Assembly (NCBI GenBank): GCA_027886975.1
Contig: JAPCJK010000006.1
Span: 1 to 42,767 of the forward strand
Source of the DNA: Nitrososphaerota archaeon
GTDB taxonomy: Archaea > Thermoproteota > Nitrososphaeria > Nitrososphaerales > Gagatemarchaeaceae
Direction of reading: 5' to 3'
DNA length: 42,767 nucleotides
Shown here: piece by piece, positions 7,518 through 15,411 of the stretch
How the letters are laid out: each line of letters begins with the position of its first letter
Position numbering within the stretch: position 1 is the stretch's first letter
The notes under the pieces: model-generated
Told to the model about the DNA's origin: nothing
Databases searched by the model: none
The model's input: the letters and a program-made list of their open reading frames with translations, nothing else
Position numbers and translations under genes: made by a program

Positions 7518-8519
7518 CTATCGTTCTATTGTGGGGAGGACTTCCGGCTTGGTCGACTTTCTCGTGATCTGTTCTACTTTCTTCCTCGTGCCCTCGGGGT
7601 CCTTGACCCAGTTCACGTAGAACTCGTAGGGGCACTCGGCCAGCGGCACTTCTCCAGCAGCTTCCTTGGCCGTGTAGCCTCTGTGAAGTAACTTGAACAG
7701 ATGGTTCTCGGCGGTCCAAGTCTCCCTTGCGTCCCTGATCGCCGGGATGGATAGCTGCGCGTACTGCACCTCGTCGGGGGCTTCACCGCATTCTCCAAGA
7801 ACCCTTCCATCGAAGTCCACGATGTTGGAGTGTCCGAAGTAGTAGTATACCCCGTCCCAGCCTGCCATGTTGGCGACTGCCACGTAGGTGTTGTTCGCCC
7901 ACGCCATCGCTGTCGCCATCAGCACCTGCTGGGCCTTTGACGGGTACATGTATCCCTGGATCCTTGCGATGAGCTCAGCCCCTTTCATTGCACAGTCTCT
8001 CCAGATCTCTGGGTAGTTGCCATCGTCGCAGATGATCAGGCTGACCTTGAGTCCCTTCGGACCCTCGGTGACGAATGTCTTGTTCCCAGGGTACCAGGGT
8101 TCGATGGGCGCCCAGGGCATGATCTTGTGGTACTTCTGAACGATTTGTCCCCTGTCGTTGATCAGTATCTCAGTGTTGTACGGATTCCTGTTCGGGTGGT
8201 CCTCGTGCAGCTCTCCCGTGAGGGAGAAGATGCCCCAGACCTTGTTGGCCGAGCAGGCCTCTGCGAAGATGTCCGTTTCGGGGCCGGGGACGGTTGTCGA
8301 GAGCTCCTTCCACTTCTTCGGGTTGAATCCCTGTGTGCTGTACTCGGGGAAGATGATGAGGTCGAGGCCCGGGAGCCCCGCCTTGTTTCCTGAAACGAAG
8401 CTGGTTATTCGCCGACAGTTCTCCAGGACTTCCTTCTGGGTCCCGACAGTCGGGACCTTGTAGTTGACCACGGCAACGCCGACAGTGTCCTTTGAGGAGG
8501 ATATGTCTCCATGAGGCAT
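7518..8519 (-). CDS. amiE: Aliphatic amidase
   Basis: 333-residue nitrilase-superfamily enzyme that hydrolyses short aliphatic amides (acetamide, propionamide, acrylamide) to the acid and ammonia. The catalytic triad is visible: Glu59 (FPEYS), Lys132 (KYHKIMPW) and Cys164 ([13 protein letters not shown]). The N-terminus [20 protein letters not shown] matches classical AmiE very closely, and the C-terminal tail that locks the AmiE oligomer ([12 protein letters not shown]) is also present. Formamidase AmiF is the nearest alternative but lacks this N-terminus. Acetate formed here could enter acetyl-CoA through the acetyl-CoA synthetase encoded at 2821-4917. A TATA-like CCTTAAAAG (minus strand) lies about 34 bp upstream of the start. 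Confidence 0.93.
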   Translation of the reverse strand: MPHGDISSSKDTVGVAVVNYKVPTVGTQKEVLENCRRITSFVSGNKAGLPGLDLIIFPEYSTQGFNPKKWKELSTTVPGPETDIFAEACSANKVWGIFSLTGELHEDHPNRNPYNTEILINDRGQIVQKYHKIMPWAPIEPWYPGNKTFVTEGPKGLKVSLIICDDGNYPEIWRDCAMKGAELIARIQGYMYPSKAQQVLMATAMAWANNTYVAVANMAGWDGVYYYFGHSNIVDFDGRVLGECGEAPDEVQYAQLSIPAIRDARETWTAENHLFKLLHRGYTAKEAAGEVPLAECPYEFYVNWVKDPEGTRKKVEQITRKSTKPEVLPTIER

Positions 8520-8641
8520 TTCTTTTCGCGTTCTTTCCGCCTCAGAGACTTTTAAGGGTTGTCAGGCGACAGGCCCTTGACCTCTCGAAAATGAGAGGGG
8601 CGCTTGAAACGTTTTAATTTCGTAGGAGGCGGCTAATCGCG

Positions 8642-9226
8642 TTGGGTCTTTCGCCCTACCCGAGGACCAGAGGGATCGCCCTGGCCGCCACCTTCGCTGC
8701 CCTGATTTCGGTGACGTCGCCAATTAGCATCCCCATCGGCCCGGTCCCGATCACCCTTCAGGTTTTCCTTGTCTATCTCGCGGCCACTCTGCTGGGACCA
8801 CGATATGGAGCGCTTTCGATGCTGATCTACCTGGTGCTGGGCGCGGCAGGGCTCCCCGTTTTCGCCGGCTTCTCCGGCGGAACGGCCGTTCTCCTCGGGC
8901 CCACCGGCGGGTATCTTTTCGGGTTCCTTGGTGCGAGTCTTCTTGGTGGTTTGGTGGCACGCAATCGCTCATCTCGAAGAGGAGCCGACACAATCAGGGT
9001 CTCGGCTTCCGCGCTTGTTTCTCTGCTCGTCATCTACGGACTCGGAGTCTCTTGGCTCATGAACTCGCTGCACCTGGACATCTATGCGGGCCTTACCTTC
9101 GGCGCGATTCCGTTCATTCCTGTCGACCTCGTCAAGGCAGTGGTGGCCGTGCCCGTCGCCGTTAGGCTGAGATGGAGCACCTTGCAGTTGCCGGTTAATG
9201 CTGCGACTGGCCCGCAGACTCCCTGA
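8642..9226 (+). CDS. bioY: Biotin transporter BioY (ECF S component)
   Basis: 194 residues with about six membrane helices. BioY signatures are visible: an N-terminal TSPISIPIGPVPITLQVFLVY region and a central GAAGLPVFAGFSGG followed by LLGPTGGYLFGF. BioY binds biotin with very high affinity, alone or with EcfA/T ATPase modules; none is visible here. The start is TTG 8642, with a TATA-like GTTTTAATT about 29 bp upstream and a GGAGG around 8625. The gene makes metabolic sense beside the biotin-dependent carboxylase set at 28-31 kb. Its 3' end overlaps the convergent dehydrogenase gene by 32 bp. Confidence 0.92.
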   Translation: MGLSPYPRTRGIALAATFAALISVTSPISIPIGPVPITLQVFLVYLAATLLGPRYGALSMLIYLVLGAAGLPVFAGFSGGTAVLLGPTGGYLFGFLGASLLGGLVARNRSSRRGADTIRVSASALVSLLVIYGLGVSWLMNSLHLDIYAGLTFGAIPFIPVDLVKAVVAVPVAVRLRWSTLQLPVNAATGPQTP

Positions 9227-10073
9227 AGAGCTCCGCCACGGAGCTGAAGTCCTTCTCGGCCAGCCCTCGCTTCTCTGCCAGCCTGTAGAGCTGGAGAGCG
9301 AGGCTCCCCATCGGGATGACCGAGCGTTGCTTCCTCGCTTCCGCCTCGATGATGTTCAGGTCCTTGATCATGTGCTTCAACGAGAACTGCATCGCATAGT
9401 CCGAGCCGAGGATCTTGGGGACCTTCAGGGCTGAATTCGGGGACCTGATGCTGCTAAGGGAGACCAGGAGGTACTCGATCATCTTCGGATCAAGGCCGCC
9501 ATTCAGACCGAAGTTGACCGCCTCGCCGAGCGACACCACATAGGACGCCAGCACGAGGTTGTGGACGAGCTTCAGGCTCAGACCGGCTCCGTTGGGGCCG
9601 ATGTGAAGGACCACGTTGGCGATCTGACTAAGGAGAGGCTTCATGCGCTCGAAGTCGGCATCTCCGCCTCCCACCATCAGCACCGCTTCCTTCTTTTCAA
9701 CCATGTTGGCCGACCCGACTACGGGTACGTCGAGCATCGAGGCGGCTCTCCGCTTGATGTCCGACGCGATGGCGACCGAAGTAGAAGGACCAATCGTGCT
9801 CATGTCAAGGAAGGTCTTACCATCGACAGGGACGCCAGAGATGCCTCCGAAGAACGACGAGACCGCTTCGTCGTCAGAAAGGACAGTAAACACCACGTCA
9901 GATTCTCTGACGAGTTCCTGGGCGCTCTGGGACACGCCGACTCCCCGCGCCTTTCCAAAGGCGGCGGCCCTGGCTTGGGTGCGGTTGTAGACCAGAGTGA
10001 GCGAGCCCGAATCAGCGAGCTTTTCTCCGACACGAGACCCGATGACCCCCAGTCCGACGAGCCCGACCTTCAA
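9195..10073 (-). CDS. NAD(P)-dependent beta-hydroxyacid dehydrogenase (HIBADH family)
   Basis: 292 residues. An N-terminal Rossmann fold (VGLVGLGVIGSRVGEKLA) is followed by the family signature around the substrate-binding LDVPVVGSANMVEKKEAVLMVGG and the catalytic Lys in LSLKLVHN, then an all-helical C-terminal domain. Members oxidise 3-hydroxyisobutyrate or tartronate semialdehyde-type substrates, or reduce glyoxylate and succinic semialdehyde. The substrate cannot be fixed here. It lies directly downstream of the CBS-pair gene on the same strand, so they may be co-transcribed. It overlaps the 3' end of bioY on the opposite strand. Confidence 0.85.
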   Translation of the reverse strand: MKVGLVGLGVIGSRVGEKLADSGSLTLVYNRTQARAAAFGKARGVGVSQSAQELVRESDVVFTVLSDDEAVSSFFGGISGVPVDGKTFLDMSTIGPSTSVAIASDIKRRAASMLDVPVVGSANMVEKKEAVLMVGGGDADFERMKPLLSQIANVVLHIGPNGAGLSLKLVHNLVLASYVVSLGEAVNFGLNGGLDPKMIEYLLVSLSSIRSPNSALKVPKILGSDYAMQFSLKHMIKDLNIIEAEARKQRSVIPMGSLALQLYRLAEKRGLAEKDFSSVAELFRESAGQSQH

Positions 10074-10109
10074 GCGATTCCTAGAAAGCTGGCGGCCTTA
10101 CTTCAGGCT

Positions 10110-10514
10110 TTAGCCCTCGGTGAGGGACCTGAAGACGTCGTAGACCTTTCCCTGAAGGTCTCGCTGAGTGAAAATCCCGACTATCTTTCCATTGTCTGTC
10201 GCGATGAGCCTTCGCACATTCTTCTGCAGCATCAACGAAGTGGCCTCACCAAGCCCCTGACGCGCCTCGATGGTTATGAGGGGGCTGCTCATCAACTCGG
10301 CAAGCGTCGCGTTAGCTGGGTTCTTGCCAGCAGCGATGACCTTCTCCAGCAGGTCCCGCTCGGTTACAATTCCGACGAATTTTCCTCCATCGCTTACGAC
10401 CACCGAGCCGATCTTAAGTTCCAGCATCTTCTGCGCGCCGTCCCTCGCCGACTTGCTCTTGTCGAGCGTCACAATTGGCCGCACGATGCTCTTGACCGTC
10501 GCCGTTACAGGCAC
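10110..10514 (-). CDS. CBS-domain pair protein
   Basis: About 134 residues forming two CBS motifs in tandem: the first with LDKSKSARDGAQKML then GGKFVGIVTERDLL, the second with LGEATSLMLQKNVRRL then GKIVGIFTQRDL. Such stand-alone pairs bind adenine nucleotides and sense energy state; the partner is unknown. The frame stays open up to ATG 10544, but the TATA element CTTATAAATT at 10545-10554 directly abuts that codon, so transcription should start near 10524. The first start codon after that is GTG 10514, which I use. The beta-hydroxyacid dehydrogenase gene follows on the same strand after 36 bp. Confidence 0.8.
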   Translation of the reverse strand: MPVTATVKSIVRPIVTLDKSKSARDGAQKMLELKIGSVVVSDGGKFVGIVTERDLLEKVIAAGKNPANATLAELMSSPLITIEARQGLGEATSLMLQKNVRRLIATDNGKIVGIFTQRDLQGKVYDVFRSLTEG

Positions 10515-10544
10515 CTGAACTCGGCCAAACGCGGAAATTCTCAT

Positions 10545-10554
10545 CTTATAAATT
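10545..10554 (-). promoter_or_regulatory. TATA element of the CBS-pair gene
   Basis: Plus-strand CTTATAAATT. It is too close to ATG 10544 for that codon to be in the mRNA and therefore favours GTG 10514. Confidence 0.55.
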
Positions 10555-10611
10555 GACGGAGGCCAACGAAGTCATATCTCAGGGGTTCGGTCGAACACTG
10601 CAACCAGCCAA

Positions 10612-10620
10612 GTCTTAATA
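10612..10620 (+). promoter_or_regulatory. TATA element of the first exporter operon
   Basis: GTCTTAATA, about 30 bp before TTG 10646. It supports a leaderless transcript starting at this TTG. Confidence 0.5.
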
Positions 10621-10645
10621 TCGTGCTGAGGGTCTCTTAGAATAT

Positions 10646-11815
10646 TTGAGGGAGACTCGTCTCATCCTCAGGGACATCAAAGGCGCTAGATTCAGGACAG
10701 CCGCCATCGTAGTCTCGGTCGCTGTCCTGGTCAGCCTGCTTTTTTCGACCTCGGTCTTCGACGTGGGGGCTCGGAAGGTCTCCGCAGTCGGGGCCGGGAA
10801 GTTCGGCGCCGACATCATGTTGTTGTCGCCCACATTGCCCACCATCTTCTCCTACGAGACCGCCACTGGTCCCATCTTCGTTGTCGATCGGCCTGAGGGA
10901 TACGTGAACAGCAGCGTCGTCGGCCAGGTGTTGAGTCTGCCCGGAGTGGATGCGGTTTCTCCGCAGGTCTTTGTCGGAAACATCAACAGGTCTACAGGCG
11001 TGACTCTGAAGCTGGTCGCCTTCGACCCGGCCACAGATTTCGTGGTGCAGCCCTGGCTGAGCCGTTCGATCGCGGGCCTTCAACCAAACGAAGCCGTCGT
11101 GGGGGCCGGCGCAGGGTTCTCGGTTGGCGACGATTTGCGTTACCTGGGCCTGGCGCTGAAAGTCGTTGCAGTTCTCAGCTCGACCAACGCCTCCCTCGAC
11201 CAGACGGTGCTCTTCCCAGTTGAAGGTCTCCGCTCCACGCCGGGGATCACTGCGACTAATGGAATTTCGGCCGTCATGGTCAAGCTGTCCGGCGATGGCT
11301 CGCTTACCAACGTGGAGTCGGAGCTAAAGAACAACGTGGGCAACTTCAGGGTCGTCGCTGCCTCCGAGCTGGTCACCCGTGTCAAGGTCGACACGGCCGG
11401 AATCGCGTCCTACGAGCTGCTTGCGGAAGTGATCATGGCGATATCGGTCTTTTCGCTGATTGGGCTCGTCTTCACCATGACGACGAACGAACGAAGCCGG
11501 CAGCTCGGTCTGATGAGGTCCATCGGTGCGACCAACCGTTTCATTTTCGTCAACGTGCTGAAAGAGGCGGCTCTGACCGCAGCGATAGGCAGCGGGCTTG
11601 GACTCCTGCTGGGGGCCGCGGTCGTCTATCTCGGGGAGGACTTTCTGGTCGCCACGTTTAATACCGCTCTCACGGTTCCGGATTTCTCGGAATCGCTAAT
11701 TTTGGTATTGACGTCTGTCGCCTTGGGCATCGCAATTGGGACTGCCGCCTCTCTCCTCCCTGCATGGCGTGTGTCAAGGCGAGACCCATACGAAGCGATA
11801 AGGAAGGGCGAATAG
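10646..11815 (+). CDS. MacB/FtsX-family ABC transporter permease, exporter 1 subunit A
   Basis: 389 residues in the classical four-helix MacB/FtsX layout: one N-terminal helix (AAIVVSVAVLVSLLFSTSVF), a large extracytoplasmic domain of about 220 residues, then three C-terminal helices with the conserved MTTNERSRQLGLMRSIGAT coupling region. It ends with SRRDPYEAIRKGE, the usual FtsX tail. It starts with TTG 10646. It is followed with no gap by an ATPase gene and then a second permease, giving a heteromeric exporter or mechanotransmission complex. Subunit A of the second cluster (22711) is clearly its paralogue (VSPQVFVG and FDPATDF segments shared). Confidence 0.88.
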   Translation: MRETRLILRDIKGARFRTAAIVVSVAVLVSLLFSTSVFDVGARKVSAVGAGKFGADIMLLSPTLPTIFSYETATGPIFVVDRPEGYVNSSVVGQVLSLPGVDAVSPQVFVGNINRSTGVTLKLVAFDPATDFVVQPWLSRSIAGLQPNEAVVGAGAGFSVGDDLRYLGLALKVVAVLSSTNASLDQTVLFPVEGLRSTPGITATNGISAVMVKLSGDGSLTNVESELKNNVGNFRVVAASELVTRVKVDTAGIASYELLAEVIMAISVFSLIGLVFTMTTNERSRQLGLMRSIGATNRFIFVNVLKEAALTAAIGSGLGLLLGAAVVYLGEDFLVATFNTALTVPDFSESLILVLTSVALGIAIGTAASLLPAWRVSRRDPYEAIRKGE

Positions 11816-12493
11816 ATGATCGAGCTGAAGGGTCTCTCGAAGCATTATCAGCTCAGCGGTGACACACTGGTCAAGGCCGTGGACAACGTAAACCTCGCCA
11901 TAAAGCCTGGGGAGTTCATGATGATCGTCGGAAGGTCGGGCTCCGGCAAGACGACCCTGCTCAGCCTGATCGGAGGTCTCACCAAGCCGACCTCGGGCAC
12001 GGTCAACATCGATGGCGTGGACATCTGGGGCCTGAACGACGCGACGCAGTCGAGGTTTCGGGCCGAAACGATAGGGTTCGTCTTCCAGATACCGAGCCTG
12101 CTCCCCACCCTGTCAGTCCTCGACAACGTAAAGCTCCCGACCATGTTCTCGAAGGGGCACGACAACGTAGGGGAGAGAGCGCTGTCCCTGCTCGAAATGG
12201 TTGGGCTTCCCGAGAAGGCCCACGCGTATCCTTCACAGCTCTCGGTCGGGCAGCAGAAGAGGGTGGCGCTGGCCAGGTCGCTGATCAACGAGCCGGACGT
12301 AGTGCTGGCCGACGAACCGACGAGCGACCTTGACAAGGCCACCGAGAACGAAATAATGACGCTCATCAAGAAAGTCCATGATGATGGGCCTCGGACGATG
12401 GTGATGGTGACGCACAACCTCGACCTGGTCAGCTACGCGACAGAGGTAAGGACCATGGCCAACGGGGTCCTGGACGAAGGGACCAGGAAATGA
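11816..12493 (+). CDS. ABC transporter ATP-binding protein (LolD/MacB type)
   Basis: 225 residues. Walker A GRSGSGKTT (39-47), Q-loop in FVFQIPSLLPTLSVLDNV, signature LSVGQQKRVALARSL, Walker B VVLADEPTSDLD and H-loop VTHNLD are all intact. The sequence belongs to the MacB/LolD/FtsE ATPase group that drives MacB-type permeases. The start ATG follows the stop of permease A directly, and the stop overlaps the start of permease B by four bases (ATGA), showing tight co-translation. It is the only ATPase in the two exporter clusters of this window and may also serve the second permease pair at 22.7 kb. Confidence 0.93.
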   Translation: MIELKGLSKHYQLSGDTLVKAVDNVNLAIKPGEFMMIVGRSGSGKTTLLSLIGGLTKPTSGTVNIDGVDIWGLNDATQSRFRAETIGFVFQIPSLLPTLSVLDNVKLPTMFSKGHDNVGERALSLLEMVGLPEKAHAYPSQLSVGQQKRVALARSLINEPDVVLADEPTSDLDKATENEIMTLIKKVHDDGPRTMVMVTHNLDLVSYATEVRTMANGVLDEGTRK

Positions 12494-13959
12494 CCTTCAG
12501 GGTCGCGCCCCTGGTGGCGGGGCTCGCGTCCATCGCCCTAGGGCTAGGCGTCATAGCGCTCTTCGCGCCAACCGACTTCTTCTTTGGTTACGCACAGGTC
12601 ACAGCCGGGGGTCTCTCCACCGCCATAGGACTCTACCTGATATTCATAGTCTCCTGGCGGGAGCTTGACGACAACGACCCGAGGACGCCGAGGCTCTATT
12701 CCCTGGTCAGACGAGAGGTCCGCGGAAGGGCGCTTAGGACCGTGGCGTCGGGGACTGCGATAGCCGTGCTCGTCGGAGTCCTCCTGTCGACGCTGCTGCT
12801 TACCAACGGGGCCGCATACAGCGTGTCCTCCACCAAGGACAAGCTCGGGGCCGACCTCCTGGTCGTCCCCGTGGAAACGACCCTCTCGGCCCAGCCGTTC
12901 TACACTCTGTCGTATGCCGGGAACACGGTCACGAACTCAGGGATTACATCCTACTCCATCCCACGATATCTAGAAGGGAGCATCACACAGCAGATCGCCT
13001 CAGTCCCCGGGGTGAAGGAGGCGACGCCTCAGCTCCTCGTCACCTACTTCTTCCCAGCTGGAGGATGCGGAGGGCTCAACGTCGTCTACATAGTTGGGGT
13101 GGCCACCACCAACAACTTTCTCTTGAAGAGCTATCTTCCGACCAATGCGTCCGAATCGTTGTCGGGCAACGGGGCTGTATCTGGTGCGGAGGTCCCCGGG
13201 TTCTACCAGCTGCCCACGCTCGGCCTGTTCTATGGCGTGCAGCTCGACCCGCGGGCCACCCTCCCCAGGACCGGGACGTTCATGGACCACATCATTTTCG
13301 TCTCCATGGACACTGCCAACGCGATGCTTCGGTGGCAGCTTGCCGGGAACGACCCGACCAAGGCCCAGATGCAGCCGTTGACATTCCACGAGGGGCAGGT
13401 GAGCGCCGTCTTCGTCAAGCTCGATGACGGAGCCAGCTCGACCGCAGTGGCTGCAGCCGTCGGCTCGCGGGCGCCCAGCGTGAAGGCATACACCCTCGAC
13501 TCGATAGCAAAGGCCACCGCGCTGCAGTTTTCAGGACTCCTCTCGATATTCTCCGTCTCGGGAACCCTGGTTTGGGTAGGCTCGCTGACCCTCGTCGCCA
13601 CCTTGGCCTCCCTGGCAACCAGCGAGCGGAAAGGCGAGATAGGCGTCATGAGGACGCTGGGCGGGTCCCGAAGTTTCATCAGGAAGATGGTCGCGACCCA
13701 GACCATGCTGACCACGAGCATCGCTGGCCTTGTGGCGATTATCGCGGTATGGATCGCCTTCAATTCGCCGATAGTTTATGATGCCATTATGCTTGCGTTC
13801 AAGATCCCCTACATCCCGCCATCTGCGAGCCTTACCCTCTCCTACGTGTTGGTCGCCGCCGCCATCGTCCTGGTAACGTCGGGGGTCGGCGCTCTCCTCG
13901 CAGCGAGGGTCTCAGGACAGATGGACGCCTACGAGGCGATCAGGAAGGGGTCTAGATAG
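12490..13959 (+). CDS. MacB/FtsX-family ABC transporter permease, exporter 1 subunit B
   Basis: 489 residues. Two extra N-terminal membrane helices (residues about 5-55) precede the usual FtsX unit: helix (TAIAVLVGVLLSTLLLTNGA), a large external domain of about 250 residues, then three helices with SERKGEIGVMRTLGGS and the tail MDAYEAIRKGSR. It overlaps the ATPase by ATGA. Its paralogue at 23970 lacks the two extra helices. The external domains of subunits A and B differ, so the two probably form a heterodimer. The exported substrate is unknown; the peptidase gene 27 bp downstream may be functionally linked. Confidence 0.87.
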   Translation: MTFRVAPLVAGLASIALGLGVIALFAPTDFFFGYAQVTAGGLSTAIGLYLIFIVSWRELDDNDPRTPRLYSLVRREVRGRALRTVASGTAIAVLVGVLLSTLLLTNGAAYSVSSTKDKLGADLLVVPVETTLSAQPFYTLSYAGNTVTNSGITSYSIPRYLEGSITQQIASVPGVKEATPQLLVTYFFPAGGCGGLNVVYIVGVATTNNFLLKSYLPTNASESLSGNGAVSGAEVPGFYQLPTLGLFYGVQLDPRATLPRTGTFMDHIIFVSMDTANAMLRWQLAGNDPTKAQMQPLTFHEGQVSAVFVKLDDGASSTAVAAAVGSRAPSVKAYTLDSIAKATALQFSGLLSIFSVSGTLVWVGSLTLVATLASLATSERKGEIGVMRTLGGSRSFIRKMVATQTMLTTSIAGLVAIIAVWIAFNSPIVYDAIMLAFKIPYIPPSASLTLSYVLVAAAIVLVTSGVGALLAARVSGQMDAYEAIRKGSR

Positions 13960-13986
13960 GATCCTAGGCCCTCAAGGCCAAACATC

Positions 13987-15375
13987 ATGGGGAACCTGTC
14001 CGGCAGGGTAGCGAAGTATATGTCGTACCTGCTGACCCTATGGCTCTTGATCCCCGCCTCAGGGACACCCACGTCGCATGCCTCTGCCGTCGCACCGATA
14101 CCCATCACATGCGACCTCGCGTTCGGCCAGTGCTTCGACCATAGCCAAAACAGCACGCACTTCATCGTGGTCTACAACACCACTGGGCGGTTTGCGGCGA
14201 CCCCCGGATGGGCGATGAACGTAAGCTCGATGGCCGAAGCAGCCTATGCCAAGCTTGTGGTCGACTACGGGTTTCAGCCTCCTGCCAGGAACCCGATTCC
14301 AATCTACCTCGACCTCGCCCGAGGAGGATTCACAAGTGACCTGCGGTGCGAGTTGTGCCCCTCGAGCCCGTCGAATCTGCAGCATCTACAGATCGAGTTC
14401 ACCTACAAGTCGCCATGCCCGGTCAACTGCGGCCTCCCGACCTCTTACTGGGGGGTGGCCCACGAATTCTTCCACACCATCCAGTTCACGACTTACAGCG
14501 ACAGCCTTCCCTTCGGCCGCTGGCTGGCAGAAGGCTCTGCGAACTGGGCCGGGTACGAAGTCACCGGAAACGAATCAAGGTGGGACCCGTGGGTGATTTC
14601 AGCCTGGCTCGGGTCCAACGGGACGACTGAGCTGAGCCTCGACGAACGAACATACGACAACGCTTTCTTCCTCGTCTTTCTTTCCGACCACTACGGCGGC
14701 CCGGAGATGATCAAACGGATCATGTCGGCGGCCAACCGAGACACGGGGGCACTGGACACCATCGTCGGCCAGTTGTACGCTCTGGGCTACCAGAAGACCG
14801 CGGCCCAGCTCATGAACGAGTTCGCCACCGCAATGATCACAGGAAACTTCACTGACAAAGACGGGGCGGCCGCGGTCCTCCGTAGCCTCCCCCCGATTAG
14901 CACCACGAGGAGTTGGACAGGCACCAATCAAACGGTCTCGACGTTCACCAGCTCGGTCAACGGTTTCTCGGCGGGGGACCATCTGCGGGTAAGCCTTCCC
15001 GACGGGATGGAATTCGTCGAGGTCGAACCGACATCAGGGGCTCCCCTTGCGGTCGATATCCGGGCGCAAAACAGGTCATGCTTCGACGCCACCGTAATCG
15101 GGCGACAGGGGACGCACTATGCGACCTACAAGATTGGGCGGGAAGGGCCGGCCATGGTGCCCTCCCCAGCCGGGTACGACCATCTCTTTGTCGCGGTCAC
15201 AAAGGGAAGTTGCGCGGATGGTAGTTTTTCGATTGTGCTAGGCACGTTCAACCCTGGAGGATTGGGCTACCTGCCGTCGGTCTGGCCGGTGGCGGTCATT
15301 TTGGCGTTGGTAATCATCATGGTCTTGATCGCTGCTTCCACTTATCGTTGGAGACGGTCTCCGCGCGCCTCCTAG
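13987..15375 (+). CDS. Membrane-anchored gluzincin-type metallopeptidase (putative)
   Basis: 462 residues. An N-terminal signal peptide (MSYLLTLWLLIPASGTPTSHA) leads into an external domain with HEFFH at 159-163 and a downstream EGSANW (Glu182), the HExxH-E arrangement of gluzincin peptidases. A C-terminal helix (VAVILALVIIMVLIAA) followed by RWRRS would anchor it to the membrane with the peptidase outside. Several Cys (CDLAFGQC, CELC, CPVNC) probably form disulfides. There is no TATA element in the 27-bp gap after permease B, so it is likely part of that operon and may process or release what the exporter handles. I do not recognise the exact family. Confidence 0.72.
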   Translation: MGNLSGRVAKYMSYLLTLWLLIPASGTPTSHASAVAPIPITCDLAFGQCFDHSQNSTHFIVVYNTTGRFAATPGWAMNVSSMAEAAYAKLVVDYGFQPPARNPIPIYLDLARGGFTSDLRCELCPSSPSNLQHLQIEFTYKSPCPVNCGLPTSYWGVAHEFFHTIQFTTYSDSLPFGRWLAEGSANWAGYEVTGNESRWDPWVISAWLGSNGTTELSLDERTYDNAFFLVFLSDHYGGPEMIKRIMSAANRDTGALDTIVGQLYALGYQKTAAQLMNEFATAMITGNFTDKDGAAAVLRSLPPISTTRSWTGTNQTVSTFTSSVNGFSAGDHLRVSLPDGMEFVEVEPTSGAPLAVDIRAQNRSCFDATVIGRQGTHYATYKIGREGPAMVPSPAGYDHLFVAVTKGSCADGSFSIVLGTFNPGGLGYLPSVWPVAVILALVIIMVLIAASTYRWRRSPRAS

Positions 15376-15377
15376 TG

Positions 15378-15386
15378 GTTATATAC
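15378..15386 (+). promoter_or_regulatory. Strong TATA box of the chaperonin-like gene
   Basis: GTTATATAC, a near-consensus archaeal TATA box, 30 bp before TTG 15412. It supports a start at TTG 15412 or, less likely, ATG 15421. Confidence 0.65.
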
Positions 15387-15411
15387 GTCCGAACGGGCGA
15401 GTTCGAATCTC

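Noticed and set aside
9561-10556. Plus-strand open frame of 331 codons opposite the dehydrogenase and CBS genes
   Set aside because: It covers two genes with clear family motifs on the minus strand; its translation shows no domain.
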